The notes under the pieces are model-generated. The model was not told the origin of the DNA, ran no database searches, and saw only the letters and a list, made by a program, of their open reading frames with translations. From Datura wrightii (Eukaryota > Streptophyta > Magnoliopsida > Solanales > Solanaceae), in contig JASDFA010000003.1 of the NCBI GenBank assembly GCA_035772735.1, positions 98,265,001 to 98,329,000 of the forward strand: DNA of 64,000 bases. Direction: 5' to 3'. The translations under genes and the position numbers were made by a program. Below are positions 13,341 to 26,500 of this stretch, one piece after another (the first letter of the stretch is position 1; each line of letters starts with the position of its first letter).

Positions 13341-13825
13341 TTGGACTATGACTATGTATGACTTCTTAAAGCCATTTGAGAATTTTGGTTTGTTTTTATA
13401 GATATTTCAAAAGTTTCGATGTTAAATTGAAGCAGTGTATGACATTTAGATGTTATAAATAGATGTTTGTGTAGTTTGATGGTTTATTGGCATCTCTTTG
13501 AGCTAGTTATAACTGGTGTATATTAAATTGTATTCAATTCGACAGGTGGACAACAGAAACTGCAGGTTTTTGCTGCCACTTTTTATGTAGTAAACTTACC
13601 TCCATAGGTTAGATTATTGCAATTTCTTTTTAGAAAATTTTAAAAACCTACCTTTGGAAGTCAAAATTTTGCATTTTTAATCTTGAAATTCAACATTTCG
13701 ACCTTTAGAGGTCGGTATGTTTTACTAGGAAATTGACCTCCTGAGATCGATTCTATATAAAATTATTAAACACATACACACATCCCCACCCCTCGCGAGG
13801 TCGGCTTTGCCTTTTTTTAGTAGTG
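13341..13825. mobile_element. CACTA right terminus with subterminal repeats
   Basis: The end reads TTTTTTTAGTAGTG, i.e. a CACTACTAAAAAAAGGC terminal inverted repeat in the opposite sense, ending at 13825. Subterminal GAGGTCGG and CGACCTC-like repeats occur at about 13706, 13735 and 13797. A possible 3-bp TSD (AAA) follows. The matching left end is not in the window. Confidence 0.65.
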
Positions 13826-13828
13826 AAA

Positions 13829-14504
13829 ATAAATTTGTTGGATCTATAGTTATTTTGATAAATTGACAATTGATTTATTTTTTGATAAATGAAATTTACT
13901 TATTTGGAGTAAATTTGAGTATTGAATCGTATGTTGGATTGTTAAAATTCGAAGAACAAATCTCTTTTTCTTGAAAAAAAAATTTAGTTGCACTTTAGAT
14001 ATACATGACTGAAATTTTGGACAATCTTTTACATGCATTTTAGTTATGCATATAAGAATTTAATCTTGTCAAATTCATAACTTTAGTAAAATATATTCAA
14101 GTTGGCCTTGGAAAGCCATACCAACAAATATGACTGGAGTCAAATTTAAAATTTTAACTTCAGTTGCTACGTCCGAAGTTGTTTTAACCTTACAAAAAAT
14201 TTTAAAAAATGAACACAAGTTAAATGAAGACAAGTTAAATGGCGATCCAAAAACGGAATTTATGCACTTGGGGCCCATAATAGGACAGGCCCGATTACAC
14301 TAGTAAATATCAGCCCATATTTAATTTCTAAAGAGAGGCAAAGTTTAGTTCGGGTGGAACTTTGGCAGCCCAAGCAAAAGCTGCAGAGCTCTAAAAATCA
14401 GAAGCAAAACCGTTCGCTCCTGCTTTCTTGGGGCAATTTTAGCGCAACTCATATTTGTGCATATAGCTCTGAAATATCAATAGTGTAGACAAAGATTATC
14501 AACA
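13829..14504 (+). promoter_or_regulatory. Upstream region of the DUF493 gene, with site II-like boxes
   Basis: AT-rich intergenic sequence with no coding frame. Near the gene there are TGGGCC at 14272-14277 and TGGGCT at 14312-14317 (both read on the minus strand), plus AGGCCCG at about 14287. TGGGCY (site II) boxes are common in promoters of plant housekeeping and organelle-protein genes. No convincing TATA box was seen. The transcription start is unknown. Confidence 0.4.
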
Positions 14505-17500
14505 ATGGCGTGCAGGACCGTGTTCAGAACGGTATTCTTAAAGGAACCATGGTTACCTCTTCCAAGGAATCCGACTTCTTTTCCCGTGGCATTGTTTTCT
14601 AACCACAAATCTTGTACGCCCGTTTTGCGTTATGGCTGTAAAGCCGCAAGTTATAGCTTTCCAGGAAGAACTCAGCTTCTGAATTGCTCCAATAACGAAA
14701 ACCCATCTTTCTCTGAGGATGATCTTGAACAAGGTCCTCCTCAAGAAGTTGTCCTTAAGGCCATTTCAGGTCCATAACCATTGAACTTTTTCTCCAACGA
14801 AATAATTCTGTTCATATTCTCTTTGAGTTTGTCTCTGGGTTTTCATTTTTAGCTTTTCTCTGTGGTCTCCTGAAGTGGTTATTTGTTTAGATTGATTTTG
14901 TTGCGTGCAAATGTAATAATAGTAGAACTTGCTAACATTATGTATGCTTATTTAATTACTTGGCTTAAATAGAGAAACATGAAAAAAATGAAGATTACAT
15001 ACTCAATCCTAAGTTATTTGGCGTTAAGGATTTATTATTTGTATAGTCCATCCTATGTTGTTTGGCGTTGAGGTGTAGTCGTTAGTTGGTGGAAATCCCC
15101 CTTCTCTACTCTCCTATATCTCTCCAGTGTGTTGCAATTTCACTGTACTCACCTACAGTTCTTTTAGAAAGACTGATTCTGCGAAATAATGTAGACAGTA
15201 GAGATTAACTTAAATGATATGAAGGACAAGAAATTGGATATTAACCCATATGTTGAGCTAGTTTGTTTCTTGTTCGTAATTGTTTTTTAGTTTTTTAAGA
15301 GGTGCTTAGCAGGGTGGGGAAGTCCTTTTCAGTATTTCTATCTAGTTTTCTTTTTCTTTCCTTTTTTTCTTTTAAATAATCTGAGCAACTATTTCACAAT
15401 ATTAACAGAAGTGTCCAAGACAGACGGGAGAGTTGGACAAACTACCAATGTTGTTATTGGGGGCACGGTGCATGATGATTCAACTAATGAATGGATAGCT
15501 CTGGACAAGAAGGTGCAAATTCCTGGATTCAACCCAATTTTTATTTGTCAGTAATATAAAATTAATTTAGAAGAGTAGCTTAAGATTTAAAGTTGAAGCT
15601 TTGAAGATAATGTCAAATGCTTCATAGTTGTAGAGATGATTAATCACTGATAACCATTAGAAGATTCAGAAGTGAGGGCTTGTTCCTATCATCTGTTATA
15701 CTTGAGGAGAAGCTGATAAATACTTTTATACTTAAAGGTGAATTCTTACCCAACCGAAAGAGGCTTTACAGCTATTGGTACCGGAGGTGATGATTTTGTG
15801 CATTCTATGGTTGTTGCTGTAGAGTCAGTGATACAACAGCCCGTTCCTGAGGTAAGGGGAATTAGATAATATATTCAACTCAGCGTGCATCTATTTAAAT
15901 TTATACGACTATTTGGAGCACTAATTTAAGTATGAGGATTAAACTTGGAATTTTTGGAGGATTACATGACTAGTTTGATTCTTCTTTTACTAGTTGATTT
16001 GTGCTATTTGTTTTTGGCCACTCTTTGCTTATTCTTTTTTATTCTGGAGATGATAAACTGTTGGTTCTGCTTGACCTCTACATGATATTGGGTGGAAGTT
16101 GAATCAAGTCACCAAACAACTATTACTGTGTGAATGCGTAGCAGCTTAGCTATGTTATTGCCAAAGATAAAATTCAGAATGTTTATAACTTTATATGATG
16201 AGGAAACAGGACAGTTTCTGGCATTGTTCTTTATTCCGAGCTGTTCTATGCTGCTCAATTACAGTTCTCCCACAATGAAGTATTATATTTTGCCCAAACT
16301 GTTTGAGCTGTTTGTATGTTGATGGAGAATGAATTAAAGTCCAAAGTAAAATTAATAGGAAAAATATATTTCCGTTCGACTTAGCTATCATATGAAAACA
16401 TTGAGAAGCTTCTGAAAGAGTTTTTGCTTACACTGAAATTTGACTACTCCTTGTGTTACCTGAGTTGTTAGTGAAGAAAGTTCTCTTCAAAGAATTACAT
16501 TGTAATAATATTAGCATCTATGCTACTGACAATTACACTGTTCTATGCTGCTCAGTTGCAGTTCTCCCACAATGAAGTATTATATTTTGACCAAACCGTT
16601 TGAGCTGTTTGTAAGTTGATGGAGAATGAGATAAAGTCCAAAGTAAAATGAATAGAAAAAATATAATTTCCCTTCGACTTAGCTATCATATGAAAACATT
16701 GAGAAGCTTCTGAAAGAGTTTTTGCTCACACTAAAATATGACTACTCCTTGTGTTACCGGAGTTGTTAGTGAAGAAAGTGTTCTTCAAAGAATTACAACT
16801 GTAATAAAATTAGCATCTATACTACTGACATTCTAGTCAAGTGCTTCCAGTTAAGATTGAAACTTAAAAAGCCACCCCTTGGCTCTTACTGAGCTTCCTT
16901 ATGCTTGCTGAAATTATTCTTTGTCTTACTTTAACCTCCACTATTGAATATTTTAACTGAGGGAAATTATGAAGGTCAATATTAGAATTGCGCTTTAATG
17001 TATTTGCAGTAAATGAAAATCACATTATAAGGTTCAAATCAAAAAAATTAAATAACAAGAATATAAATAAACAACAATGGAATTGAGCGTTTTTGACTTT
17101 ATTGACTAGCTCAGGATGACCCGGCAACTCTCGTTCAACATGAAACGTAAAGTGATCTTCCGTCCTACCTGAGGGTGAATTTGACGAGTCAAAGGCCTTG
17201 TAAAATTATTGTCCTTGTTAAGTTAGAGTGGCGTAAGAACCATCTTGTCTTCAATTCAAAATTTTAGCTGGGTTCATATGAACCCGGTATCTATGCTACA
17301 TCTGCCTCTGTGTGGTATGATTTGTCCCCTTCTTTGGTATAGAGAAAGAAAAGGAGAGAGAAAGGTATATTTCTATAGTTGAGTCAGTGAGACACAAGAG
17401 TTGTGGGTGATTTTCAAGAGTCAAGAGGCCTGGAATTACTGTCTTATTGTTAAGTCAGAGCGGTGGAAGAACACTTCACTTCAAAGTCGTAGTTATGTGG

Positions 17501-20500
17501 TACGATCTGTCCCCTACTTAGGTATAGAGAATGAAAATGAGCAAGAAAAACATTACTTCCTCCGTTTCAATTTGTTTTTCTTGTTTTGACTTGACACGAA
17601 ATTTAAGAAAATAAAGAAGACTTTTGAATCTTGTGATCTTAAACTAAAGATATATCGAATGTACCGAAATGTCTTTTAATCTTGTGGTTTAAATATGGCA
17701 TGTGAAAAATTAGAGTTAAAGACTTGCCAAAGAAAAGGAAGAGACATTCTTTTTGAAACATACTAAAAAGTAAAGTAAGACAGACAAATTGAAACGGAAG
17801 GAGTAGTTGCTATAGTTGGGTCTGTGAGACATCAGAGTACTGAAGGCTATAGCTGCAAGATTAAGGTAAAGAAAGAGGGGTGCAGCTGCAACAGCTTTAA
17901 AAACAGAGGCAGCTACAGCCTGCAAGATATAGGCATAAAAGGAGGACCGGGACAGAGGGGAGAGGTCCTGAGAGCTTGAGATGGGTATCTCCTGAGAGCT
18001 TGAGATGGGTATCTTCTTCTTTTTTCTTCTTCTATTTATTTTTCATTTTATATTTATTTAAAGATGGGTATCTTGACGGTTGAGGAATGGGATAAGAACT
18101 AAAAACTATAGGTGTCAAATTTGACCAAGAAATGTGTAATCCGCCCAACTGGCCCGAACTTTTAGTGTTGGATTATATGTATTTTCCTAACAAGTCAATT
18201 TGGGTTGTAATCTGAATTGACCCATCTTTTAAATAGATCAACTAATAAACTCATGATATTCTTAAGTTACACTCCGTTCGTGTCAAAGTATCTTCAAAGT
18301 GCAAAAGTTTCAGACTTCAGTGATTGAGATATGCTTCTTCTTAATGCCTTCTGATATAAGTGTTGGTCGAAGTCCAACATTGACTAAGACCAAAAGCACC
18401 ATCTTCAACCCACCTTCCACCCTGCTTCCCCTCCTAACTCTCACCTTCCGCTAATATTTGACCCAAAGGGATGCTGAGTAACTTTAACTTAGTGTTGCTT
18501 CAATATCAGTAATTATTGGGCGGGTTGGCATATGACCTGCAACAATCCAATCCTTTTTGGCCCAAACAGATTTTAGGCGGGTGAGGTCATGACCTAACTC
18601 GCCAAAATTTGACCAACTTGTCCATTTGACACCATAAGAAGAACCATGCCAATTTCCCTCAGAAGAAGGTGAAATGATCGGAAATTGAGGAAATGAACAG
18701 CTTTCTGCAGATGATAGAATACTTCCAAGTGCAACCGCTAATTCCAGATAGGACAGTATGGAAGGAACGTAATGACCTTTTCACAGTGAAATCTTGATAT
18801 AAAGTTTTGTCTCAAAATGAATAATAATAAGTATGGTCACAAATTTTATATGGAGATACAAAACACCTTACAAAGTAGAACTTTTTCATTGCTAGTAGCG
18901 GAGAGACTTGCTTGACTCTGCACAATCTATAAAGAAGTATAAGTATCTGCAATAGATGTACAATGTGTGAAGAAGTTAATAAAGATGCAAAACACATACT
19001 TATTCATCACAGAATCACAAACCATTGTACATGTTCTTAAATTTGCTTGAAGTCAATGGTGCATGCCAGAATCTCCTAAAGATCCACTACATTGTTGGAA
19101 GTTGGAATGGAAGAGGACTATTAAAAGGCAACAAAAAATTGTGGAACACTGTACTAATAGCTATATGGTGGTTACATGGTGACTGTGTGGAAGGAAAGAA
19201 ATTAAATACGTTCTGAAGGCAAAAAGCAAAATATTTGTAATTTAAATACATACACTTAGCTCTCTTATCCTTTTGGTATAAAAATGAACGAGAAGTAGAT
19301 AGGATGGTTAATTTCCTTAGTTCTTTTTACATATAGCTAGTGTACTGAGGTGCATCTTGCAGATGGTTGTATTACTCATCTATTACATTCTTTGAAATAA
19401 TTTAAAAATATTTTTGCTACATTTTGAGAAAAAGGAACCAAGCTGAAATTTGGCCAAGATCAGGTAAAGCTTGGGCAACTCACATGACATGATGGTTCTT
19501 TTGCTGCTGTAATTGTTGATATATCTGTTGGCTAATCAATAATAAAAATTCACTAATTGAAGAATTCAATCTTGTTAAGAGAAATAGGCTCAACATGAAT
19601 CTGCAAATGCAACTATTTACTTCCTCTCCGTAGTTTTTGGTCCTAGTTGATTGGTTAATGGCGCCTATTGCAGTGTCTGCCTTAAGGTTGCAGCAGGAAT
19701 GAAGAGAAAAGAAGACAAGGACCAACATAACATATATGCAAAGTTGAGTTTCTTTGTATCTAAGCACATCTTATTGGGGTAGTGGGGTGCTTAGAGAAGT
19801 TTCTCAGTGTGGACTCCCACCCCACTTTTCCCCCTCAAAAATGAATAAAAAAGGGGTTGTTTGGCTTGAGGGATAAAGATGTTCAGTCTTGGTATAAAAT
19901 TTAGTATAACTTATTCAAAGTTTTATTTCATTACGAATATAATCTTCATATAGTTGATACAACATTTGGTTTTTGGTATTGAACTCACATAAGTTATATG
20001 AAACTTAATATGGAAAATCAAATACCATATCAATAAGGAATTAGTGGAATAATACACTTGAGAAGTGTCCTTAGCCATGGTTTTGGTACCACTAATAAGG
20101 GTAACTATGGATGGTTAACAAGGAGTGGGTCGATATGAAAAAATTATCTAGTACCAGATATGTGATCTAAGGTACATATATCGGAGATCGAGTGAACAAA
20201 AGATGAAGTGTGAGTGAGGTATGTTGAGTTGTCAGTACATATGAAGGAGATGGTTGAAGTTATTATCTAACTTGAGTTTTAGGAACTTTTTCTTGAATAA
20301 GGAGTTTTAGGAACTTACTTTAATTAGTAACAAAAAGTATAATGGTCTTATTCCTTGATGGCGCACCCTAATTCTTTGTTATGGCCGCTTTAGCGAGGGG
20401 AGATGGAAACTAAGTATATCCTAGCATATGGCCGTGACATGTCCATTTCTATCATTGTGTGTGCTACATTGGTTCTCTGCCAAACGAAATCCTCCTCCAA

Positions 20501-23500
20501 GAATCTAATTCTTCAAAGAAGTAAACATTAGACGAACTACAGATTCTTGGATTCCATTGTTGCTTAGGAGTAGAATTGGAGATTTTAATTTCAAATTCGG
20601 GACGTCATGAATCCCTTGGAGGGAATGTAATTGTGCTTATGTGGCATGGTGATTGAGCAGCAATAAGCTGACAGGGCGAATGATATGGTTGATGATGCTA
20701 TATGGACCCATTGGAGATGGACACGTGGCACTAAGCTGATGAGATTAGACACATTGGATGCTACGATCATCTCGTTGAGAGGAAGTCTTGGTTTGGTTGG
20801 TTGATCAATTTCGTGATAGGACTGATACAGTTTTGGAGAAAGTGAGTGAACTGCTTTCCAAACTTGCAAGAAAACATTTCCGGCGACTCTAAGAATTTAG
20901 ATTCTGATGTTTTTTCTTATTGGCTCTGATATCATGTGAAATAAGGAGATGCAGGAGCTGCTATTGTTCTTAATTATAAAGTTCAATACAAAGTGGCTCC
21001 TTTATGGGAGACTTGGGAGTTCAGTCTATTTTTTTTCTGATAGCTGAGAATTCCCTGAGGTCCAGTGGTGCACAGTTCAAAATTCGGTAGATAATCAGTC
21101 TGACCCTACCGTCCATGGCATGGTTCCAACTACATGTGCCTAACCCACACCTCACACACTGCACTCTTACCAGTGGACCAAAGCTGTGAGACCATTGTTT
21201 GTCTATTTTAATTAGTTACTTTATTTACAAGTACTGTATTGGTACAAAGTAATCTCTTAATTAACATACTAGAAAGTTCTACACTATTCCCTTGGACGAA
21301 TATAGATATTCTTGACAGTTAGCGAGGATCTAGTTCAGCTAGAGTTTCAAAATTGTATACAGCTAAAATTGGCATGGATCTTTCCTGAAGAGACATCAAT
21401 ATTTTAGGTGCCACCACCTGCTCTTTCTGTAGAATATTCTTTTAGTGGAAAATCTCATAAATCTCAAGCATCTCATCTGTATATCTTCAACTTCACTTTC
21501 TCTTGGAACTTTACTCAAATGACAAATTTCATTTCAGGAATGGACTGAGACCAGATATTGCAAGTCACTTATTTGTATAAGTTTAGTCTCATATCTGATT
21601 TCTTTTAGTGAAGATCATCCCCTTGATGTTACACTGAGATGTTGTAATAGTCCGACTTTTTGTGTTTCATAAGTCGAGATCATTTCATTGATATTGCACC
21701 TGGATGTTGTAAGAAATAATTTAGGAAGTGAATGAGCGGGTCGACCACCACTCTCTGTGAAGTCATTCCAATAATTATATGAAACTTATTATTGTGTTTC
21801 ACACAACAGACACTAGTTGTATGGAGCTTTTTATTTCAGAACATGTGGCTTTTGTGGGTTCCAATCCCCACCCAAACAAACGCCCATTTTCTCGTAAATC
21901 TCTTTTCGTCTTTTCTTTTATCTCGTTTTACTTCCCAGACCTTGCTTGTTTTCACACCCCCAGTACCTTTCTTCTCGGACCTTTTCTTTGTCACACCTTC
22001 CTCTCTAACATCAGTTACTTGGTGAGTTCAACCACAAAACTCTAAAGAAACTCACAATGTAATGAACAAGACACGTGGCAAGAAAAAGAGAATCACAGTA
22101 TATAATAGCAAAATGTAAGAATTAGAAGTAGTTGAAAACTGAGGGAAATCTGTAGGTTATTATTATACATCTGACAAAAGAGGTGAAATTTTGTTCCATT
22201 TCTGTTCCATCTTTGGCTGGTTTTAGCTATAGTTGATAAAATTCTTTTTAGTAAAAACAGTTTGACGCAACTCAAAGGGCATGAATACAATACTTAACTG
22301 GAAAGAGAAAAATGAAACAGTATAAATAAATCCCTTAAGAAACTAGACTTTGCCATGGAATCTTTTTCTAATTGCTCTACTCTTTTAACTTTTGGCATCT
22401 GGTAATTAAGAAATCTTTGAAATATGCCAAAAAGAATATCAAAATCATTTTCTTTTCAGATTCTTCACAGTTGCATGAAGCTAAATAAGTTTCATCAGTT
22501 ACCCCCTAAAAAAAGGAGAAGAAAAAGAAGAACTACTAAAATGCTCCCAGGCACTAGTCCCAAGATACTCCTCTTTCCTACATCCTAGGAGGGGGAGGGG
22601 GGGATAGCTCTCCTTCTTCGGTGGATTGAATCACTGGAATAGTTTTATTTCAGCCTTAAGCAGGCGCAAGTTACTTGTTCCGGAGTTCATTATGGATTTA
22701 CTTACAATTTATTTTGCAGTGGGTTTTAAATCTTTTGATATTATGAGGAATGCTTCGGGTGCAGAGGTATGGTATGATTGGGTTGAACGAGGCAGGAACA
22801 TGATGAGCAGATCGTCTTTCAGTCAGAAGACTATGAAATGGTTGTGCAACATCTTAAAGGAGGCCTCAAAAGTTAATGGCAACATTTCCAGAAGATGGAG
22901 GTTTCAGGAGCATCTTTCTCAATGCTTCTGTGCAGGGAACTTCAACAATCAGGGCAGATATATAAGTATCATCAATGTGCAAGGAAAGAACAGGTCAATG
23001 ATAATTATTCCAGAGGGAGCCTTCGATGCTGGTTGGTTCAAGTTGTCCATTAAAGTGGAGAAGTTCAGTTATCACAATAAGCCAAGATCAGTCTCTAGGC
23101 GTCACAGGTTAATCGAACAGGGTGTCATTTTAGCTGAAACTGTCAGGAGAAGCAAATGGACATCAAGAGAGATGGATAAGGCATTAACTACAAAGAAGGG
23201 GGACGCCATATTTATTGAAGGAGGATCGAGCCCTTCTCAGAATGAACAATTACATAGGAGTATTTATGGCTCCCTACCTGAGAAATGTCATGAAACTCCA
23301 ACTCTGTCGGAAATTTGAAGATAGGCTAGTGCAAATTGGAACCAAGCACACGATCTGAACATTTATGAAATGGGCAACAACAATTTCCTCTTCGAGTTCT
23401 CGTCAATTGCTGCCGCAGAACACATCTTAAAAGGTCAATGGACATAGAAGAAGACACTATGGAACCTACAATGGTGGACATCGATGGTATGAATGGTGCA

Positions 23501-26500
23501 ATCTGAAACACAGCCGAAAGAGACGTGGATAAGGTTGGTGGGGCTTCCATTACAACTGTGGTCACAGAAGGTCTTCAAAGCCATAGGCGATCATTGCAGC
23601 AGATGGGTCAAAATGGAGGAGGAAATAGAGCTTTGTAATCATCTAAATGGGCAAGAATCCTAGTCATGGCGGAACAAGCGAATACCGAAGGATGTTATCA
23701 CAAAATTTGAAGGAATAAGCTTTACCATCTCTATCTGGAAGGAGTCTCTGGTGAGGTGTAGCGAGGAAGAGGAACTGGGGAATGATATTACACAAAGGGT
23801 AAAAGGAGGTCATATAGCTGGAAACCTAGAAGGGGTACAACTGGGGTCAACAGAGACCACGTGGGTGATACAGAACAAGTGGGGAAAGGGGCACGTGTGG
23901 TCCCATGTGAGAGACGAAAAGGGTGATGGATTGCTCTAATCTTATAGGCCTAGATCCACCGGCCCAATATGTTTCATTAAACTCTGATACAAATATTGTA
24001 GAGGTAAAAAGGCCCAATGACCCTTTAAGAGTTGAAATAGACGCCATTAACAAGGATGCTTCACAACAGACTGGAAGGGAGATATGACAAGTATCCATCA
24101 ATCAAGAAACAGCTCAGAGGACGAAGAACACCTGGAGTTGGTAAGGAACAATTCTATAACGAGTGAAGAGGACATGCACATCGTCAAGCACAATGAGTGC
24201 CAATCTCTGGCAGTCATGCAGCGGATGAACGATATATGCTAGGAAGAAAGGGGGAAGCAGAACAAGTCCAACATATTGAAGATGTCACCCCCTAAACTCC
24301 ACCGCTCAAGATGACGTAATTGAACATTTCTCTTCATGGATTCGTTCTAAGATCTGCAGACAGAGAGGAATATGGGTTACATTATCAGGGATGCGAGAAG
24401 GAGGCGTTTGATCTATTTATGAAAATTGACAAGAAGAGGCAAGTTACGAATAGGGAGATCGTAGTGGTAGTAGTGACAACCCCAAAAAATAAGGGGTCCA
24501 AAGAGCTGAGAAGCATGGAACCAGCTAGCAACTTCGTCAGCAATGGTACGAGAAGTAGGGGGATTGGTTCATAAACAATGCCAATGAAGATTAAAATATT
24601 TTCATGGAATGTAAGGGGCCTTAATGATCCAAGAAAGAGGCTGAACATCAGGAATTTGATGAATAAATGGAGGGCGGATGTGTACTGTTTTCGGAATTCA
24701 AAGTTAGAAGGAAACATAGATAACAAAATAAAGGAGCTGTGGACAACTAGAAGGGTGAAATATGTGCAACTTCAGGCCAGTGGTACAAGAGGGAGAAGTA
24801 TTATGATGTGGGACAGCAGCATCTGGGAGGCTAAAGTATGTGAGGTGGGATCCTACTCCACCTGCAAATTCAAGGGGATAACACAAGACTTCAGTTGGCA
24901 TATGTCTGGTGTATATACCCCAAATGACAGATACGAAATGGAAGAGGTGTGGGGGGAATTGCGAGTAGTCAGAGGCCTTTTGAATGGGTCCATGGGTGAT
25001 AGTTGGAGACTTCAACATAGTTAGGTTTCCTTCTGAGAAGAAGAATTGCAACAGAATTAATCTAGCCATGGAAAGCTTCTTTGATTTCATAGAGGACATG
25101 GAGTTAGAGGATCTACCTTTGGTAGGGGGTAAATCACTTGGAGAAAGGGAGGAAATCATGACACTGCTACAAGATTAGACAGATTCCTGATCTCTAAAGA
25201 ATGGGAAAACTCCTTTAGCAACATAAGATAGTCCATCTTGCAAAGAATCGCTTCTGATCACAGTCCACTGATGTTGGACTGTGGTAACTGGGAAAGGGCC
25301 AACAATTATTTTAAATTTGGGAATTGGTGGTTGCAAACAGAAAATTTCAAGGAGAATGTAAAACTGTGGTGGGAAGAAGAAGAGCAGACAGGCAGGACCT
25401 GACTCCATCCTGACTAACAAGCTAAAACATGTTAAAGTAAAACTGAGAGAGTGGAGCAAAATGACTCAAGGGAACTTGGAATGTAGAAAAAGAGCACCCT
25501 AAACCAACTGGCAAAACTGGATATGATTCAAGAGCAGAGACGGTTGACTGATTATGAGTCTGATTTGAGGGCAGTGCTAATAGTAGAGTTTGAGGAGATT
25601 CCTAAAAAGGAAGAAGTGGCTTGGAGGCAGAGATCCAGGGCACTATTGTTGAAAGAGGGAGCCAGGAACATTAAATTTTTCCACAACATTGCAAACTGGC
25701 ACAAGAGGTACAACAACATTGACAGTTTGATGGTAAATGGAAATTTAGAATCTAAACCTATACTGATTAAAGAGAAGATCATCAACTTCTATTAGAGTTT
25801 GTACGCAAAGATAGAACCATGTTTGACCATAACTAAACGATAGAGAGCAACCTATGATCACTGAAAAGGACAATCTTCTTTTACTGAGAAGGTTGGAGGA
25901 TAAGGAGATCAAGGATGTAGTTATGTCATGTGCAGGAGACAAAGCACCTGGCTCTAATGGCTTCACTATGGCTTTCTTCATCCACTGTTGGGATATCATT
26001 GGTAAGAATGTAATTGCAGCTGTCCAGAATTTTTATGACCAAGACTATTTTGAAAAAAACTTTAATGCTACTTTTATAGCCTTGATTCCTAAGATAGTGG
26101 GTGCCAAAGAGTTGAAAGATTTCTGACCTATCAGTTTGATAGGCATCTTATTTAATATTCTGTCAAAGCTACTAACTGAGAGACTCAAGAAAGTAATGCC
26201 GAAACTAGTGGGTGCACAACAAATGGCATTCATGAAGGGGAGGCAAACCATGGATGTAGGTCTGATAGCTAATGAATGTATTGATGTAAGAAATGCCTCT
26301 AATGTCCTAGGAATCCTATGCAAACTGGACATTAAGAAAGCCTATGACCACCTCAATTAGGAGTTTTTGTGGAAGACATTAGAGAGAATGAGTTTTGCGA
26401 ATAGATGGATGAGATTCTGCATAAGAACAGTGAAATTTTCAATTCTAGTGAATGGAACACCTAGTGGTTTCTTTTCCTCTAAGAGAGGATTGAGACAAGG

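Noticed and set aside
21779..22045. Two overlapping 77-88 codon frames in intron 3
   Set aside because: Low-complexity Phe/Ser/Leu translations of a pyrimidine-rich stretch, with no family resemblance.
24704..25159. Long minus-strand ORFs over the LINE (also 24385-24726, 26045-26332, 26938-27237)
   Set aside because: They are antisense to clear endonuclease-RT homology on the + strand.
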